NCBI GenBank assembly: GCA_029259745.1
Contig: JAJDEO010000041.1
Span: forward strand, 83,374-147,373
Direction: 5' to 3'
DNA: 64,000 nt
Source of the DNA: Planctomycetota bacterium
GTDB taxonomy: Bacteria; Planctomycetota; B15-G4
Shown here: piece after piece, positions 24,420 to 33,642 of the stretch
Layout of the letters: the number at the start of each line of letters is the position of its first letter
Numbering within the stretch: position 1 is the stretch's first letter
Notes under the pieces: generated by a model
Seen by the model: the letters and a program-made list of their open reading frames with translations, nothing else
Told to the model about the DNA's origin: nothing
The model's database searches: none
Translations under genes and position numbers: made by a program

Positions 24420-25940
24420 TCAGGGACAGTCGTCGGCCAGGTCGATGTTGAAATCGCCCTTGCCGCCCGACAACGCCGGCGCGAATGCCGGTTGTTCCTC
24501 GACGACGACCTCGAGCCAGCCCGATGCGCCATAGTCGGTCGACTTCCCGCTCGCACCGACCCCCACCTGGAAGGCGGGACCGTCGCGCGTCAGACGCACC
24601 AACGCACCGTCGAGTGCGCTGCGGCCGAACAGCGTGCCGGTCGTGGTCAGGTAGTAGTGCCACTTTGCGGGATCGACGATGCCACCGTTGTCGGCGTAGC
24701 TCCCGGCCGAGAGTTCCTTCTTCGGACTCCCCTCGGGCGGGAACGCGATCGCGCCGGGGTTGATGCGATCGCTGAAGACGACGTGCACTTCGAACTGACG
24801 CTGCGCGTCGGTCGTGTCGGCGAGCAAGCCCGACAGCACGGCCGTCCCGTCGTCCAGCTCCACGAAGTCACCGCCTTCGACGAAGACCATGTCCTTCGCG
24901 ATCGAACCGAGGGCGAGCACATGGTCACCGGCAGGCTCGACGCAGTCGCGGCAGTCGCCACCGAGGTCGAGGTTCATGTCGCCCTTCGTGGCCGCCGTCG
25001 GCCAGCTCGTGGGACAGTCCGTCGGCTCGGAGATCACCGTGTAGGTGAGCCAACCCGACGCGCCGTACGTGTCGTTCTTGCCGCTGGCGCCGAAGCCGAC
25101 CTGGAACGCCGGACCGTTCGGCTCGAACGTGATCAGCGCACCGTCGGCACCTTCGACACCGACGAGTGTGCCGGCGAAGACCGTGTAGTAGTGCCACGCG
25201 CGCGGATCGACGTCGCCGCCGGCCGACACGTAGGCGTCGCTGAGGAGTTCGAGCTTCGGGGATCCGCTCGGCGGGTGACTTGGCTCGCCGGGAGCGACAC
25301 CACCGGCGAGAGCGACGTCGACGATGAACTGCTTCGCCGGGTCGGAGAGCGACGCAACGACACCCTTCATCATCGCCGTGCCGTCACCGCGCTCGATGAG
25401 CTGCCCACCCGAGATGAACGTGAGGTCGGAGGCGACACCGGGCAGGTAGAAGGCGTGACCGCCTCCACCACCGAAGACGTCGGTGTCGACCTCGGCTTCC
25501 TCGACGCACTGACCGCAGTCGCCGGGCACCGTGACGAGCACTTCGGTGTTCGAAAGCCCGACGATCGCTTTCGTCTGACCGTCGAGTTCGACGGCCTGGA
25601 CCCAACACGGGTTCTGGAGGAGCGGATGTCCACACTGGAGGTTGCAGATGAGCGGCCATTCACCCGACGCGGGGAACGGCGGCAACTGCGCGACGATGAG
25701 ATTGCCATCGATCGCGACACCGACATCGCCTACCGGCGGAAGGAACGCCGGACCAGGTGCGGAGTTGACGAGCAACACGGCAATCGAGCCGGGCGTGCCG
25801 CTCACTGTGAGAACGGCATCTTCGCCGGCCTCGAAGGTGGGTTTGGGGAACGAGAGAGAGATCGATTGCGCAGTGAGACCGCCTGCCATCGCGGCCACGG
25901 CAACGATCCCTGCGAACGCACGGCGTCCTACATGGGTCAT
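24420..25940 (-). CDS. Secreted protein with two tandem homologous modules
   Basis: The 506-residue product has a signal peptide (hydrophobic FAGIVAVAAMAGGLTA, cleavage before QS). Residues 27-138 form a beta domain (SGTPGSIAVLLVNSAPGP, LPPFPASGEWPLICN, LSNTEVLVTV) resembling the C-terminal parts of the proteins at 1610-5974 and 7711-9159. Two modules follow, about 140-325 and 330-505. Each opens with a CxxC (CGQC, CRDC) and has a 'GxGTAxxxG' turn, a W-H-Y-Y strand, GPAFQVG.GASGK, YGASGWL and a closing KGDxNxDL-DC. A remnant DDCP at the very end looks like the start of a third module. Function is unknown; extracellular binding is plausible. Confidence 0.82.
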   Translation of the reverse strand: MTHVGRRAFAGIVAVAAMAGGLTAQSISLSFPKPTFEAGEDAVLTVSGTPGSIAVLLVNSAPGPAFLPPVGDVGVAIDGNLIVAQLPPFPASGEWPLICNLQCGHPLLQNPCWVQAVELDGQTKAIVGLSNTEVLVTVPGDCGQCVEEAEVDTDVFGGGGGHAFYLPGVASDLTFISGGQLIERGDGTAMMKGVVASLSDPAKQFIVDVALAGGVAPGEPSHPPSGSPKLELLSDAYVSAGGDVDPRAWHYYTVFAGTLVGVEGADGALITFEPNGPAFQVGFGASGKNDTYGASGWLTYTVISEPTDCPTSWPTAATKGDMNLDLGGDCRDCVEPAGDHVLALGSIAKDMVFVEGGDFVELDDGTAVLSGLLADTTDAQRQFEVHVVFSDRINPGAIAFPPEGSPKKELSAGSYADNGGIVDPAKWHYYLTTTGTLFGRSALDGALVRLTRDGPAFQVGVGASGKSTDYGASGWLEVVVEEQPAFAPALSGGKGDFNIDLADDCP

Positions 25941-26109
25941 CGGAGGAGTCCAAGGTGTTCATCAGGGAGAGAGACGACTCTCCAGGCGGAGAATCGTCCC
26001 GGGCGTCGATTCCGACAGCCCGTGCCCGAAGACTAGGACGCGATGACAGCCCGTGACGGTAACGGCAGTGTTACTTCACGGATCGTCGCGAGCGGCTTGC
26101 AGACGCGCC

Positions 26110-27939
26110 TCAGATCTTGGCGTGAACGACCGCGCGTACGTCGTCCTCGAGCGTCTGAGCCTCGGCCACCATCACGTCGAGCATGCCCGTGCGCTGTTCC
26201 TTCCACTGCTCATCGTTGATCGACCCGAGATTGATGCGCACGTTGTCGACGGCACCGAGCACGCCGACGCGCGCCATCATCGCGGCAACGCCGACGTCCG
26301 TGATCGACACCGGCAAGCTGTTGGCCGCCACCTCGCGACACAAGCGCAGCGCCTCGAGACACAGCGACGCCGTGCGGAACGGAACCGTGGTGGCTTGCTT
26401 GTAGCCGGCCTGGATCGCCTCGGCGCGCGTCGCCTTCTCGGCCGCGGTGTCCGCGGGCAGACGCATCGCCACGAGCACTTCGTTGAAGGCATCCGTGTCG
26501 GCGTCGATGGCGCGCAACAGGTCGTCCTTGAGTTCCTGGCAGCGCATCGCCGACTGTTCCATCGCGCTGCGATGGTCCTCGAAGCCTTTCTTGCCGAACG
26601 TCAGGTTCGCGACCATCGACGCCAGCGCCGCACCGAGCGCTCCCGCGAGCGCCGCGATCGAACCCCCGCCGGGCGTCGGCGAAGCGCGTGACACCTCGTC
26701 GCAGAGTTCGTTGACGGGCATCGAGGCAAGCGTGCCGTCCGTCGTCGGCAGCGCGAGCACGGCCTTGTCGGCCTCGAACTCCGCGACATCACGCAGCCCC
26801 ATCGACTGCGCCGCCGTCTCGACGATGTCTGCCACAGGCACACCGCGACTCGAACCCTGGCGTTCGAGATAGTGTTCACCGGCAGTGCGGATCGCTGTGT
26901 ACGGGATCATCCCCACGATCTCTGAACCCGTCACCCCGAGGCCGCGTTCGCGAGCCATCTCGGCGCACGCATCGTACACCGTGTGCACGGGCGTCACGGC
27001 GATGTTCGTGAGGTTGAACGACATCTGCGCGCGGTTGTACTCCGGGATCACCCAGCCCACACCGCGCACCTCCGCGAACATCCCCTTGGCCATGACGTTG
27101 ACGCCTTCGAGCGCGTCGACGTCGCGGCCGAAGAGTTCCAGCTCGGCGTGCAGATCGCGGCCGAGTGCGTCGCGATAGTGCGCTGCGAGCTCGTCGAGAC
27201 TCTTGCAGACGACGTCGTCGTAGGCCGACGGGAACTGGTTCTTGGACGGGCGGTACTTCTTGAGAGCGCCGCTCGTGTAGTACGCGTCGGTCTGACCACT
27301 ACGCGCAGCGCGCCCGTTCTCGCGGATCGACCAGGCGATGTCGTCGGCGTGGGCCTTGTTCGTCGAGTTGAGGTTCACGTTGTAGGCGACGAGGAACTCG
27401 CGCGCGCCGATCGTGACGACGCCGGACTTCGCGTTGAACGTCGCGGGACCGAAGTCGGGCTTCCACTCCGGCTTGCCGAGCTTGTCGGGCAGCGCCTCGT
27501 ACTCACCGGCGCGCACCTTCGCGAGCGAACGGCGCTCGGGGACCTGCGCGGCCTGGTCGTAAAGGTAGACGGGGATGCCGAGTTCTTCGCCGACACGCTT
27601 GCCCACGCGCTTCGCGATCTCGATGCAGTCGTCCATCGTCGCGTTCGCGACGGGCACGAACGGACAGACGTCCGTGGCGCCGTGACGTGCGTGAGCGCCG
27701 CTGTGCGTGCGCATGTCGATGAGTTCGGCCGCCTTCTCGATCACGGCGAAAGCCGCCTCGGCGATGGCCTCAGGGCCACCGACGATCGTGATCACCGTAC
27801 GATTCGTCTCGCGCCCGGGATCGACGTCGAGCACCTCCGCGCCTGAAACGGCATTTGCCGCGGCCACGACTGCGTCGATCGTGTCACGATCACGTCCCTC
27901 GGAGATGTTGGGGACACATTCGATGAGGACATCCGACAT
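26110..27939 (-). CDS. ftcD: Glutamate formiminotransferase / formiminotetrahydrofolate cyclodeaminase
   Basis: This 609-residue bifunctional enzyme transfers the formimino group from formiminoglutamate to tetrahydrofolate and then deaminates it to 5,10-methenyl-THF, the end of histidine degradation. The transferase half (1-340) shows ECVPNISEGRDR, the catalytic-loop histidine in THSGAHARHGATDVCPF (H83) and NLNSTN. The cyclodeaminase half (about 400-600) shows ELCDEVSRASPTPGGGSIAALA and SITDVGVAAMMARVG. The fused form is familiar from vertebrates and some bacteria. No hut genes are adjacent. It is divergent from the gene at 27971, with overlapping 5' regions only 31 bases apart. Confidence 0.95.
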   Translation of the reverse strand: MSDVLIECVPNISEGRDRDTIDAVVAAANAVSGAEVLDVDPGRETNRTVITIVGGPEAIAEAAFAVIEKAAELIDMRTHSGAHARHGATDVCPFVPVANATMDDCIEIAKRVGKRVGEELGIPVYLYDQAAQVPERRSLAKVRAGEYEALPDKLGKPEWKPDFGPATFNAKSGVVTIGAREFLVAYNVNLNSTNKAHADDIAWSIRENGRAARSGQTDAYYTSGALKKYRPSKNQFPSAYDDVVCKSLDELAAHYRDALGRDLHAELELFGRDVDALEGVNVMAKGMFAEVRGVGWVIPEYNRAQMSFNLTNIAVTPVHTVYDACAEMARERGLGVTGSEIVGMIPYTAIRTAGEHYLERQGSSRGVPVADIVETAAQSMGLRDVAEFEADKAVLALPTTDGTLASMPVNELCDEVSRASPTPGGGSIAALAGALGAALASMVANLTFGKKGFEDHRSAMEQSAMRCQELKDDLLRAIDADTDAFNEVLVAMRLPADTAAEKATRAEAIQAGYKQATTVPFRTASLCLEALRLCREVAANSLPVSITDVGVAAMMARVGVLGAVDNVRINLGSINDEQWKEQRTGMLDVMVAEAQTLEDDVRAVVHAKI

Positions 27940-27970
27940 GGCAGTGATTCCAGATACGACGAGGGAGGAG

Positions 27971-29251
27971 ATGCGAACCGGGCATTATCCCGAGCGACGG
28001 GGCTGGGCGCGAGTGCTCGTCGGAACCTGTCTCGTGGTCGCGAGCGCCTGGGCCTCGGCCCGCGACGACGAACGACGTCCTGACGTCGTCGAGCTGATCG
28101 ATGGAAAGCGACTCGAAGGCCGCGTCCTCTACATCGATGACAGCGAGCTGGTCTTCCGTGGGCCGCGCAGCAGCAAAGAGCGCATCGTGGAGCGTGGCGA
28201 CATCGCGGACCTCACGCTGCGGCGTCACGACCTCGACGACTGGCTCGACCGCGTCGCCGTCGTCGACCTCGAAGACCCGCGGGCGCTCCTCGAGCTCGCC
28301 GCCCTCGCGACGAGCCGCACGCTCCACGGCGAGGCCGAGATCATCGGCTGGGTTGCTGCGACGGCCGAGTCCCCGGCGGTCGACGAGGCGCGGGCCGCGA
28401 TCGGCATGCAGGATCACCGCGGCAAGTGGCGCATCCGCATCGACCGTGACTGGTTCCGCCTCGAGGACCTCGAAGACAACCGCGCGTGGTCGGACAAGGT
28501 CACGCTCACAACAGATCACTACGTCATCCATTCCTCGGCGCCGATCCGCAACGCCGCGCTGCTGGCCCTCGACATCGCCGCCCTGCATCGCGCGTGCCGC
28601 GATCACCTGTCGCCGAAGCTGCGGTTGCTGGAGCCCGAGGAGCCGCTCGTCGTGCACCTCTACGGCCGTGACCGCGAGGCGCCGCTGCCGTATGAGCGTC
28701 CCGACGGCGCCTTCCTCGTCGACGATCGCGTGCTGCACGTACCGGTCGAGTTCCTCGCGGACCGGCCCGACGATGTCCGCCGCGTGCTCGCGCGCGAGGT
28801 CGTCCGACAGTATCTGCATGAGACAACGGTCGAGTCGCGTCAGGGCCGCGGTCCGATGCCACCCTGGATCGACGAGGGCCTCGGCGGACTCGCCGCCGAC
28901 GGATTGCGCGGTGGCCCTGCTGCCGCGACGATCGACTGGGGCTCACCCCCGCGTCGCGCCGCTGCCGCGCACTTCCGCCCGACGACCTCGCGCCCCGAGG
29001 ACGCCGGCCGCGTCGTCGGCTACGGATTGCTCGACTTCGCCTCCACGCGCCACGCCGCGTACCGGCGATCTCAATCTGCATCACTCCTGTTCGTCCTCAC
29101 CCAGCTCGACCCCGTCGCGGCCGACACCATGCTCCGCGAGGCACTCGTCGGACGATCGTCCTTCGGAAAGATCGAGAAGCTCTACGACCGAACGGACGAT
29201 GAATTGAATCGCGAGTGGGACGATGCCATCGCGGCGATCGTGCGCTCGTAA
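27971..29251 (+). CDS. Secreted protein resembling a degenerate gluzincin-type peptidase
   Basis: ATG 27971 follows GGGAGGAG, giving 426 residues with a signal peptide (LVGTCLVVASAWASA). Residues about 35-80 look like a small beta domain (VVELIDGKRLEGRVLYIDDSE). The C-terminal half has the layout of planctomycete DUF1570/peptidase-MA-like proteins: LTTDHYVIHSSAP, a helix where HExxH is expected, then PPWIDEGLGGLAADG. That helix reads LAREVVRQYLHE, so the first histidine is missing and the zinc site appears lost. It is therefore probably non-catalytic or uses a different site. The ATG at 27938 is a weaker alternative. Confidence 0.72.
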   Translation: MRTGHYPERRGWARVLVGTCLVVASAWASARDDERRPDVVELIDGKRLEGRVLYIDDSELVFRGPRSSKERIVERGDIADLTLRRHDLDDWLDRVAVVDLEDPRALLELAALATSRTLHGEAEIIGWVAATAESPAVDEARAAIGMQDHRGKWRIRIDRDWFRLEDLEDNRAWSDKVTLTTDHYVIHSSAPIRNAALLALDIAALHRACRDHLSPKLRLLEPEEPLVVHLYGRDREAPLPYERPDGAFLVDDRVLHVPVEFLADRPDDVRRVLAREVVRQYLHETTVESRQGRGPMPPWIDEGLGGLAADGLRGGPAAATIDWGSPPRRAAAAHFRPTTSRPEDAGRVVGYGLLDFASTRHAAYRRSQSASLLFVLTQLDPVAADTMLREALVGRSSFGKIEKLYDRTDDELNREWDDAIAAIVRS

Positions 29252-29461
29252 GCGAGTCATCGACGATCTGTCCCCACGCTTGGTGGGATCGGTGTAAACT
29301 TCCGAAGGCATCGTGAGGGCGGTACCAGAACGCCGCTCTCACAACGGTGACGCGCTTGTCCAGACGTCGCCGGGGAGACACATCGTCGAGCGACGGCTCG
29401 GCACGTGTCATGGGGTCTCGTGGCGTTTCCAAACGTCACATCAGGGGTCAACACCTTGGAC

Positions 29462-29902
29462 ATGATCATTATCGGGGCCGCGCTCGCGGTCTCCGTACTC
29501 AGCCTTTGGGTCGCACAACGCGCTGCACGCCGGTCGTCAGAGCTGCTGTTCTGCCAGCAGCGGAACGATCTGATTCTCAGTGTTCGCGAGGTCCGCGAGC
29601 AGCTCATCGTCCAATCCGATGAGCTCACGGCTCTCCAGAGTCGACCACTCGCGCCACTCGACGCCGCGCACGTCACGTCTCTTTGGGAGACTGTCAACGC
29701 AACCGTCGCGCAGCTCGATGCGCTGCGTGGCATCGCCGAGAGTTGGGCGAGTCAACGGCCCGGCGGCGAGGTCGTGCGGCGTGCGTTCGACAAGCTGCAC
29801 GCGCTGGGGATGCAGCTCGACCGCGTACGGAAAGACATCGACGAGATCGAGACGCGGACGCCTGCCGCCGCGGTCGAGACCTTGATCCCCGCCGGCGCCT
29901 GA
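29462..29902 (+). CDS. Small single-pass membrane protein with coiled coil
   Basis: From ATG 29462 the product is 146 residues; a GTG at 29405 would add 19. An N-terminal transmembrane helix (IIIGAALAVSVLSLWVA, about 2-18) is followed by cytoplasm-facing helices with heptad-like spacing (NDLILSVREVREQLIVQSDEL; TVAQLDALRGIAESW; AFDKLHALGMQLDRV). I recognise no family. It stands alone between the peptidase-like gene and the convergent histidine kinase. A structural or scaffolding role is possible. Confidence 0.6.
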   Translation: MIIIGAALAVSVLSLWVAQRAARRSSELLFCQQRNDLILSVREVREQLIVQSDELTALQSRPLAPLDAAHVTSLWETVNATVAQLDALRGIAESWASQRPGGEVVRRAFDKLHALGMQLDRVRKDIDEIETRTPAAAVETLIPAGA

Positions 29903-30071
29903 CACCGCGCCGCGCGCAGCGGACAGCCCGGCGACGTGACGTGCAGGTGCTCGTCGAGCTGCACACTCTCCGGGTGTGACTCGAGCGCATGCGCACCGCC
30001 GGGCGAGGCGCGGCTTTCGTCGGTGCGTGAGTCTTCGCCGATGCTTGACTCCACGGCGCGCGAGCCGGCTC

Positions 30072-32348
30072 TCAGCTCGACGGCGTGCGGGTGTCACCGA
30101 GAGCCACTTGCATGTCAACCGTCGTCGCGGCATAGGTCCGCACGAGGTGCACGAGTTCGGCTCGCTTGATGGGCTTCGTCGTGTAGTCGTCGCACCCGGC
30201 ATGCAGGCAGCGGTCGCGATCGCCTTCCATCGCGTTCGCCGTGAGCGCGATGATCGGACCGACGTAGCGTTGAGCGCGCAGCTCGGCCGTGGCGCTGTAG
30301 CCGTCGAGCACGGGCATCTGCATGTCCATGAGGATGACGTCGAACGGATCGTCGGCATCCTGCGCCTCGAGAGCCATGTCGACGGCCTCGCGACCATCGT
30401 TGGCCACGACGACGGTCGCGCCGATCTTCTTGAGCACGAACGCGATCAGGCGTTGGTTGTCACGGCCGTCCTCGGCGAGGAGCACACGTGCGTCGAGCTT
30501 GCCGCTTGTGCCATCACCCGACAGGTTGAGACGCGAGCGCTCACCAGCCAGGCCCGCGGTGTCGAGCGAGACGACCATGTTGGCCGTGAACGTGCTGCCT
30601 TTTCCATGCTCGCTCTCGACCTCGATCGTGCCCCCGAGCAACTCGGACATGTGGCGGCTGATCGCAAGCCCGAGCCCCGTGCCGCCGAAGCGGCGCGTGG
30701 TCGATGTGTCGGCCTGGGTGAACGCAGAGAAGAGGTTCGCGGCTTGTTCCGACGTCAGCCCGATGCCGGTGTCTTCGACGGCGAACGTCACACGCGCGCT
30801 CTTGGCGTCGATCGGCTCGTGCGAGGCACGCACCGTCACGCTGCCTTCTGACGTGAACTTGATCGCGTTGCCGACGAGGTTCGTGAGGATCTGCCGGATC
30901 TTCGTGGGATCGCTCGCCACAGCTGCGGGGAGTTCCGTCTCCTCGACGACTTCGAGGCGGATGCCGCGTGACGCTGCTCGCGGCTCGAGGAGTTCGCCGA
31001 CCTCGCGCAGCAGAGTCGACGGTGCGAACGCGACGGTCTCGACGGTCATCTTGCCGGCCTCGATCTTGGAGAGATCAAGGATGTCGTTGATGAGCGTGAG
31101 GAGATGACGGCCGTTGCGGCGGATCGTCTCGACGCTCGTTCTTCGTTCGGCGACATCCTCCTGCTCGAGCAGCAGGTCGGCATATCCGAGGATCGCCGTC
31201 ATCGGCGTGCGGATCTCATGACTCATGTTCGCGAGAAACTCGCTCTTCGCGGCGTTGGCCTGCTCGGCGGCGACCCGCGCCTCACGCTGTGCATGTGCGA
31301 TCTCGCGTCGACGCGAGATGTCCTGGCCCACGCAGATCACACGTGCATCGGCCGTGCCACTCATCGGCGACAAGGACAGCGCGACGGGGACGCGGACAGC
31401 GCCCGCGCGCTTGAACCACACTTCGATGTCGCGTGACGTGTTGGCTTCCATGACAGAGCGCAGCACCGACGAGAAGTCGTCCTCGCCTTCGAGACAGACG
31501 AAGTCGTCGACGGCCCCACCTTCGAGTTCGTCCTGCCGGCAATCGAAGATCGCGCGGGCCGCTGCGTTCACAGTCCGAATCTCGCCATCGGGTTTCACGA
31601 CGAGCAACATGTCCTTCATGCTCTCGACAATGCCTTCGACGTAGGCACGTGAAACGGTAGACCGCTCGAGGCTGCGCGTCATGAGGTTGAAAGCGTCGGC
31701 GAGTTCGCTGAGTTCGTCGTTGGTCGAAATGTCGATTTGTCGGCTGAAATCCCCCTGCGAGACGGCACGCGTTCCGGCGATCAGCGTCCCAAGCGGTTCG
31801 GTGATTCCGCGCGCACAGGTCACGATGAGAGCGAACGCGACGAACGTGATGAGGATCCCGAGCGCCACGGGACGCCACATCGCTGCGGCGACATCGGCGT
31901 GGACGCGCTTCTTCGAAACCGTGATGTGGATCGACCCGACGAGGTACTCGCCGAGCATCACACCCTGTATTGCACGCAGCGACTGCTCGTCTTCGATGAT
32001 CCGGACATCATGGCTGGGAACAGTTTCGGTGCTGGCGTCGAAGTCGTCGTCGACTTCGACGGCCGATGCGATCACCTTCCCGTCCGAGTCAAGGATCTCG
32101 ACGGATGCGATGTCTTCGGTTCGGACGAGTTCACCGGCGAGGATCGTCAGCTCACGTTCGTCATGGATGTAGAGATGGTCGGCAGCCACACGACATGCAA
32201 CGCGCAGGGCTCCCATCGCGTGCTCGCGCAGACGCAGCTGCAGGTTGTCTTCGAGCGATTGAACACTGGTGATCATGTAAGCACCGGTGAGGAGCGCCAC
32301 GATCACAGTTGCAGCCGCGGTGACTTTCGCCTGGATTCCGAACGTCAT
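30072..32348 (-). CDS. Hybrid sensor histidine kinase
   Basis: The 758-residue inner-membrane sensor has two transmembrane helices (about 8-28 and 161-179) flanking a periplasmic sensing region. It then has HAMP (about 180-232), PAS (about 238-345), HisKA with NMSHEIRTPM (phospho-accepting H377) and HATPase_c with QILTNLVGNAIKFT, VEDTGIGL and FGGTGLGLA. A C-terminal receiver domain has its phospho-aspartate in VILMDMQMP (D675) and the conserved lysine in TTKPI. There is no phosphotransfer domain, so a separate Hpt or response regulator must act downstream. Its ATG overlaps the PhnD-like gene (ATGA), suggesting the binding protein presents the signal to the periplasmic domain. Confidence 0.95.
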   Translation of the reverse strand: MTFGIQAKVTAAATVIVALLTGAYMITSVQSLEDNLQLRLREHAMGALRVACRVAADHLYIHDERELTILAGELVRTEDIASVEILDSDGKVIASAVEVDDDFDASTETVPSHDVRIIEDEQSLRAIQGVMLGEYLVGSIHITVSKKRVHADVAAAMWRPVALGILITFVAFALIVTCARGITEPLGTLIAGTRAVSQGDFSRQIDISTNDELSELADAFNLMTRSLERSTVSRAYVEGIVESMKDMLLVVKPDGEIRTVNAAARAIFDCRQDELEGGAVDDFVCLEGEDDFSSVLRSVMEANTSRDIEVWFKRAGAVRVPVALSLSPMSGTADARVICVGQDISRRREIAHAQREARVAAEQANAAKSEFLANMSHEIRTPMTAILGYADLLLEQEDVAERRTSVETIRRNGRHLLTLINDILDLSKIEAGKMTVETVAFAPSTLLREVGELLEPRAASRGIRLEVVEETELPAAVASDPTKIRQILTNLVGNAIKFTSEGSVTVRASHEPIDAKSARVTFAVEDTGIGLTSEQAANLFSAFTQADTSTTRRFGGTGLGLAISRHMSELLGGTIEVESEHGKGSTFTANMVVSLDTAGLAGERSRLNLSGDGTSGKLDARVLLAEDGRDNQRLIAFVLKKIGATVVVANDGREAVDMALEAQDADDPFDVILMDMQMPVLDGYSATAELRAQRYVGPIIALTANAMEGDRDRCLHAGCDDYTTKPIKRAELVHLVRTYAATTVDMQVALGDTRTPSS

Positions 32349-33289
32349 CGACTCATGCTCTCCGCTGGTTGCGCTCCGAACAGCAATCCCAAGAGATCGA
32401 CGTCCACGGAGTCGAGCTCGTCGAACCGCAAGGTGCCGTCGAAGATCGACAGCAGCACCTTGCCTTCTTCGTCAAACGCCATCGACACGAGCGCATCATG
32501 GACCGAACTGACGTACTCCGGCGAAAGGCCGGGCCGGTGACTCACAACCGACCTCGGTACCGTCGGCGAACGGGTAACGACCCGAAACATCCCCGGGTCC
32601 TCGACGCACGCCGCCTGATATGTCGGGTGATCCGTCGCGCCCACGTCGACACGCCCTTCCTTCACCCACAGGAGCGTGTTTCCGTCGTCGCGTGAGAATG
32701 AATACCGCAACATTTGCGTGGCGCCGGTCCAGCCCTCGTCACTCGAGAGGGGCAGACCCGCGCGTTCGAGCACGGCGCGCGGCAGGAAGTAGCCAGACGT
32801 CGAGAACTCACCTTCGAAGGCGATCGAACGTCCGCGTAGATCTTCGACGTTCTCGATGCCACTGTCGGCGCGCGTGAACACCACGCTGTGATACTCGCCG
32901 ACGCCGCCTTTCCAGCGACGCAGGAACGGAACACTCCCGGCACGACTCGCGACCTGCATCGACGGGTACGGACTGTCGAAGTAGAGGTCGACCTCGCCGT
33001 TCTCGAGCAGGTTCGCCATCGCCGCCATCGTCGGGGCGAAACGCACCGTGCCACGAGCGTGTTCCCAGCCGGTGAGCTCGATCGCGAGCCAGTCCGCGAT
33101 GTGCTGGAACTTCTCGATGTCGTCCGAAGGGAACAGACTCACCGTACCGAGGGACACGATGCCCTGGACGATCACCTGTGGCTCGACCTGATCGGCGGGC
33201 AGCGGCTGGAACGTCGAGTCGTGCGGCGTGGTGATGATGCCGACCGCGAGAACCGCCGCCAAGGAGGCCATGACGATGAGGAATCTCAT
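32345..33289 (-). CDS. PhnD-like periplasmic binding protein coupled to the hybrid kinase
   Basis: From ATG 33289 the product is 314 residues with an N-terminal hydrophobic anchor or signal (MRFLIVMASLAAVLAVGI). The fold is that of phosphate/phosphite/phosphonate-binding proteins (PhnD/PtxB family). It shows GTVRFAPTMAAMANLLENGEVDLYFDSPYPS, FTRADSGIENVEDLRGRSIAFEGEFSTSGYFLP, VDVGATDHPTYQAAC and DALVSMAFDEEGKVLL. No permease or ATPase gene is present. Together with the four-base overlap with the histidine kinase, this suggests a ligand sensor rather than a transporter subunit. The ligand could be a phosphorus oxyanion, but the binding residues have diverged enough that this stays open. Confidence 0.88.
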   Translation of the reverse strand: MRFLIVMASLAAVLAVGIITTPHDSTFQPLPADQVEPQVIVQGIVSLGTVSLFPSDDIEKFQHIADWLAIELTGWEHARGTVRFAPTMAAMANLLENGEVDLYFDSPYPSMQVASRAGSVPFLRRWKGGVGEYHSVVFTRADSGIENVEDLRGRSIAFEGEFSTSGYFLPRAVLERAGLPLSSDEGWTGATQMLRYSFSRDDGNTLLWVKEGRVDVGATDHPTYQAACVEDPGMFRVVTRSPTVPRSVVSHRPGLSPEYVSSVHDALVSMAFDEEGKVLLSIFDGTLRFDELDSVDVDLLGLLFGAQPAESMSR

Positions 33290-33642
33290 GCTGCCGTGAC
33301 CGCGCGAACTCGACAGGCGTCCAGCACCGGAGCACCGACGGAACCACACGACGAAATGATCGATGCTGGATCGAATGCACCTCGCTCGCGTGACGGACTC
33401 AACATGAACACTGCCCTGGGATAAGTCATTCCACGCACATCACGCACATGGCTCTACCTCTATCGGTTGGAGGCGTGCATCGAATCAAGGCGGATTGAGT
33501 GCCAATCCCGAGAGTCGCGTTCCTGAAGCACCACCCTCTGTCCCGATCGCGTCGCGGATCGTTACACTTTCGTTGCACACTCCTGCTTGGCGGGGGAGCC
33601 GGCAATCCGGCTCTCCCGTCATTTTCGTTTCGGGCATCTGCG
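33290..33642. other. Divergent intergenic region, PhnD-like gene and EamA transporter
   Basis: About 350 bases without a supported gene separate the divergent PhnD-like (minus) and EamA (plus) genes, so both promoters must lie here. The only structure I can support is the hairpin at 33593-33617. Short open frames across it have no recognisable content. Confidence 0.5.
33593..33617 (+). terminator. Hairpin with T-rich tail just before the EamA start
   Basis: GAGCCGG (33596-33602) pairs with CCGGCTC (33607-33613) around a CAAT tetraloop. A further GGG/CCC pair closes beyond a one-base bulge. ATTTTCGTTT (33621-33630) follows, ending 12 bases before the GTG start. In this position it may be a leader attenuator rather than a terminator of an upstream gene. 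Confidence 0.45.
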
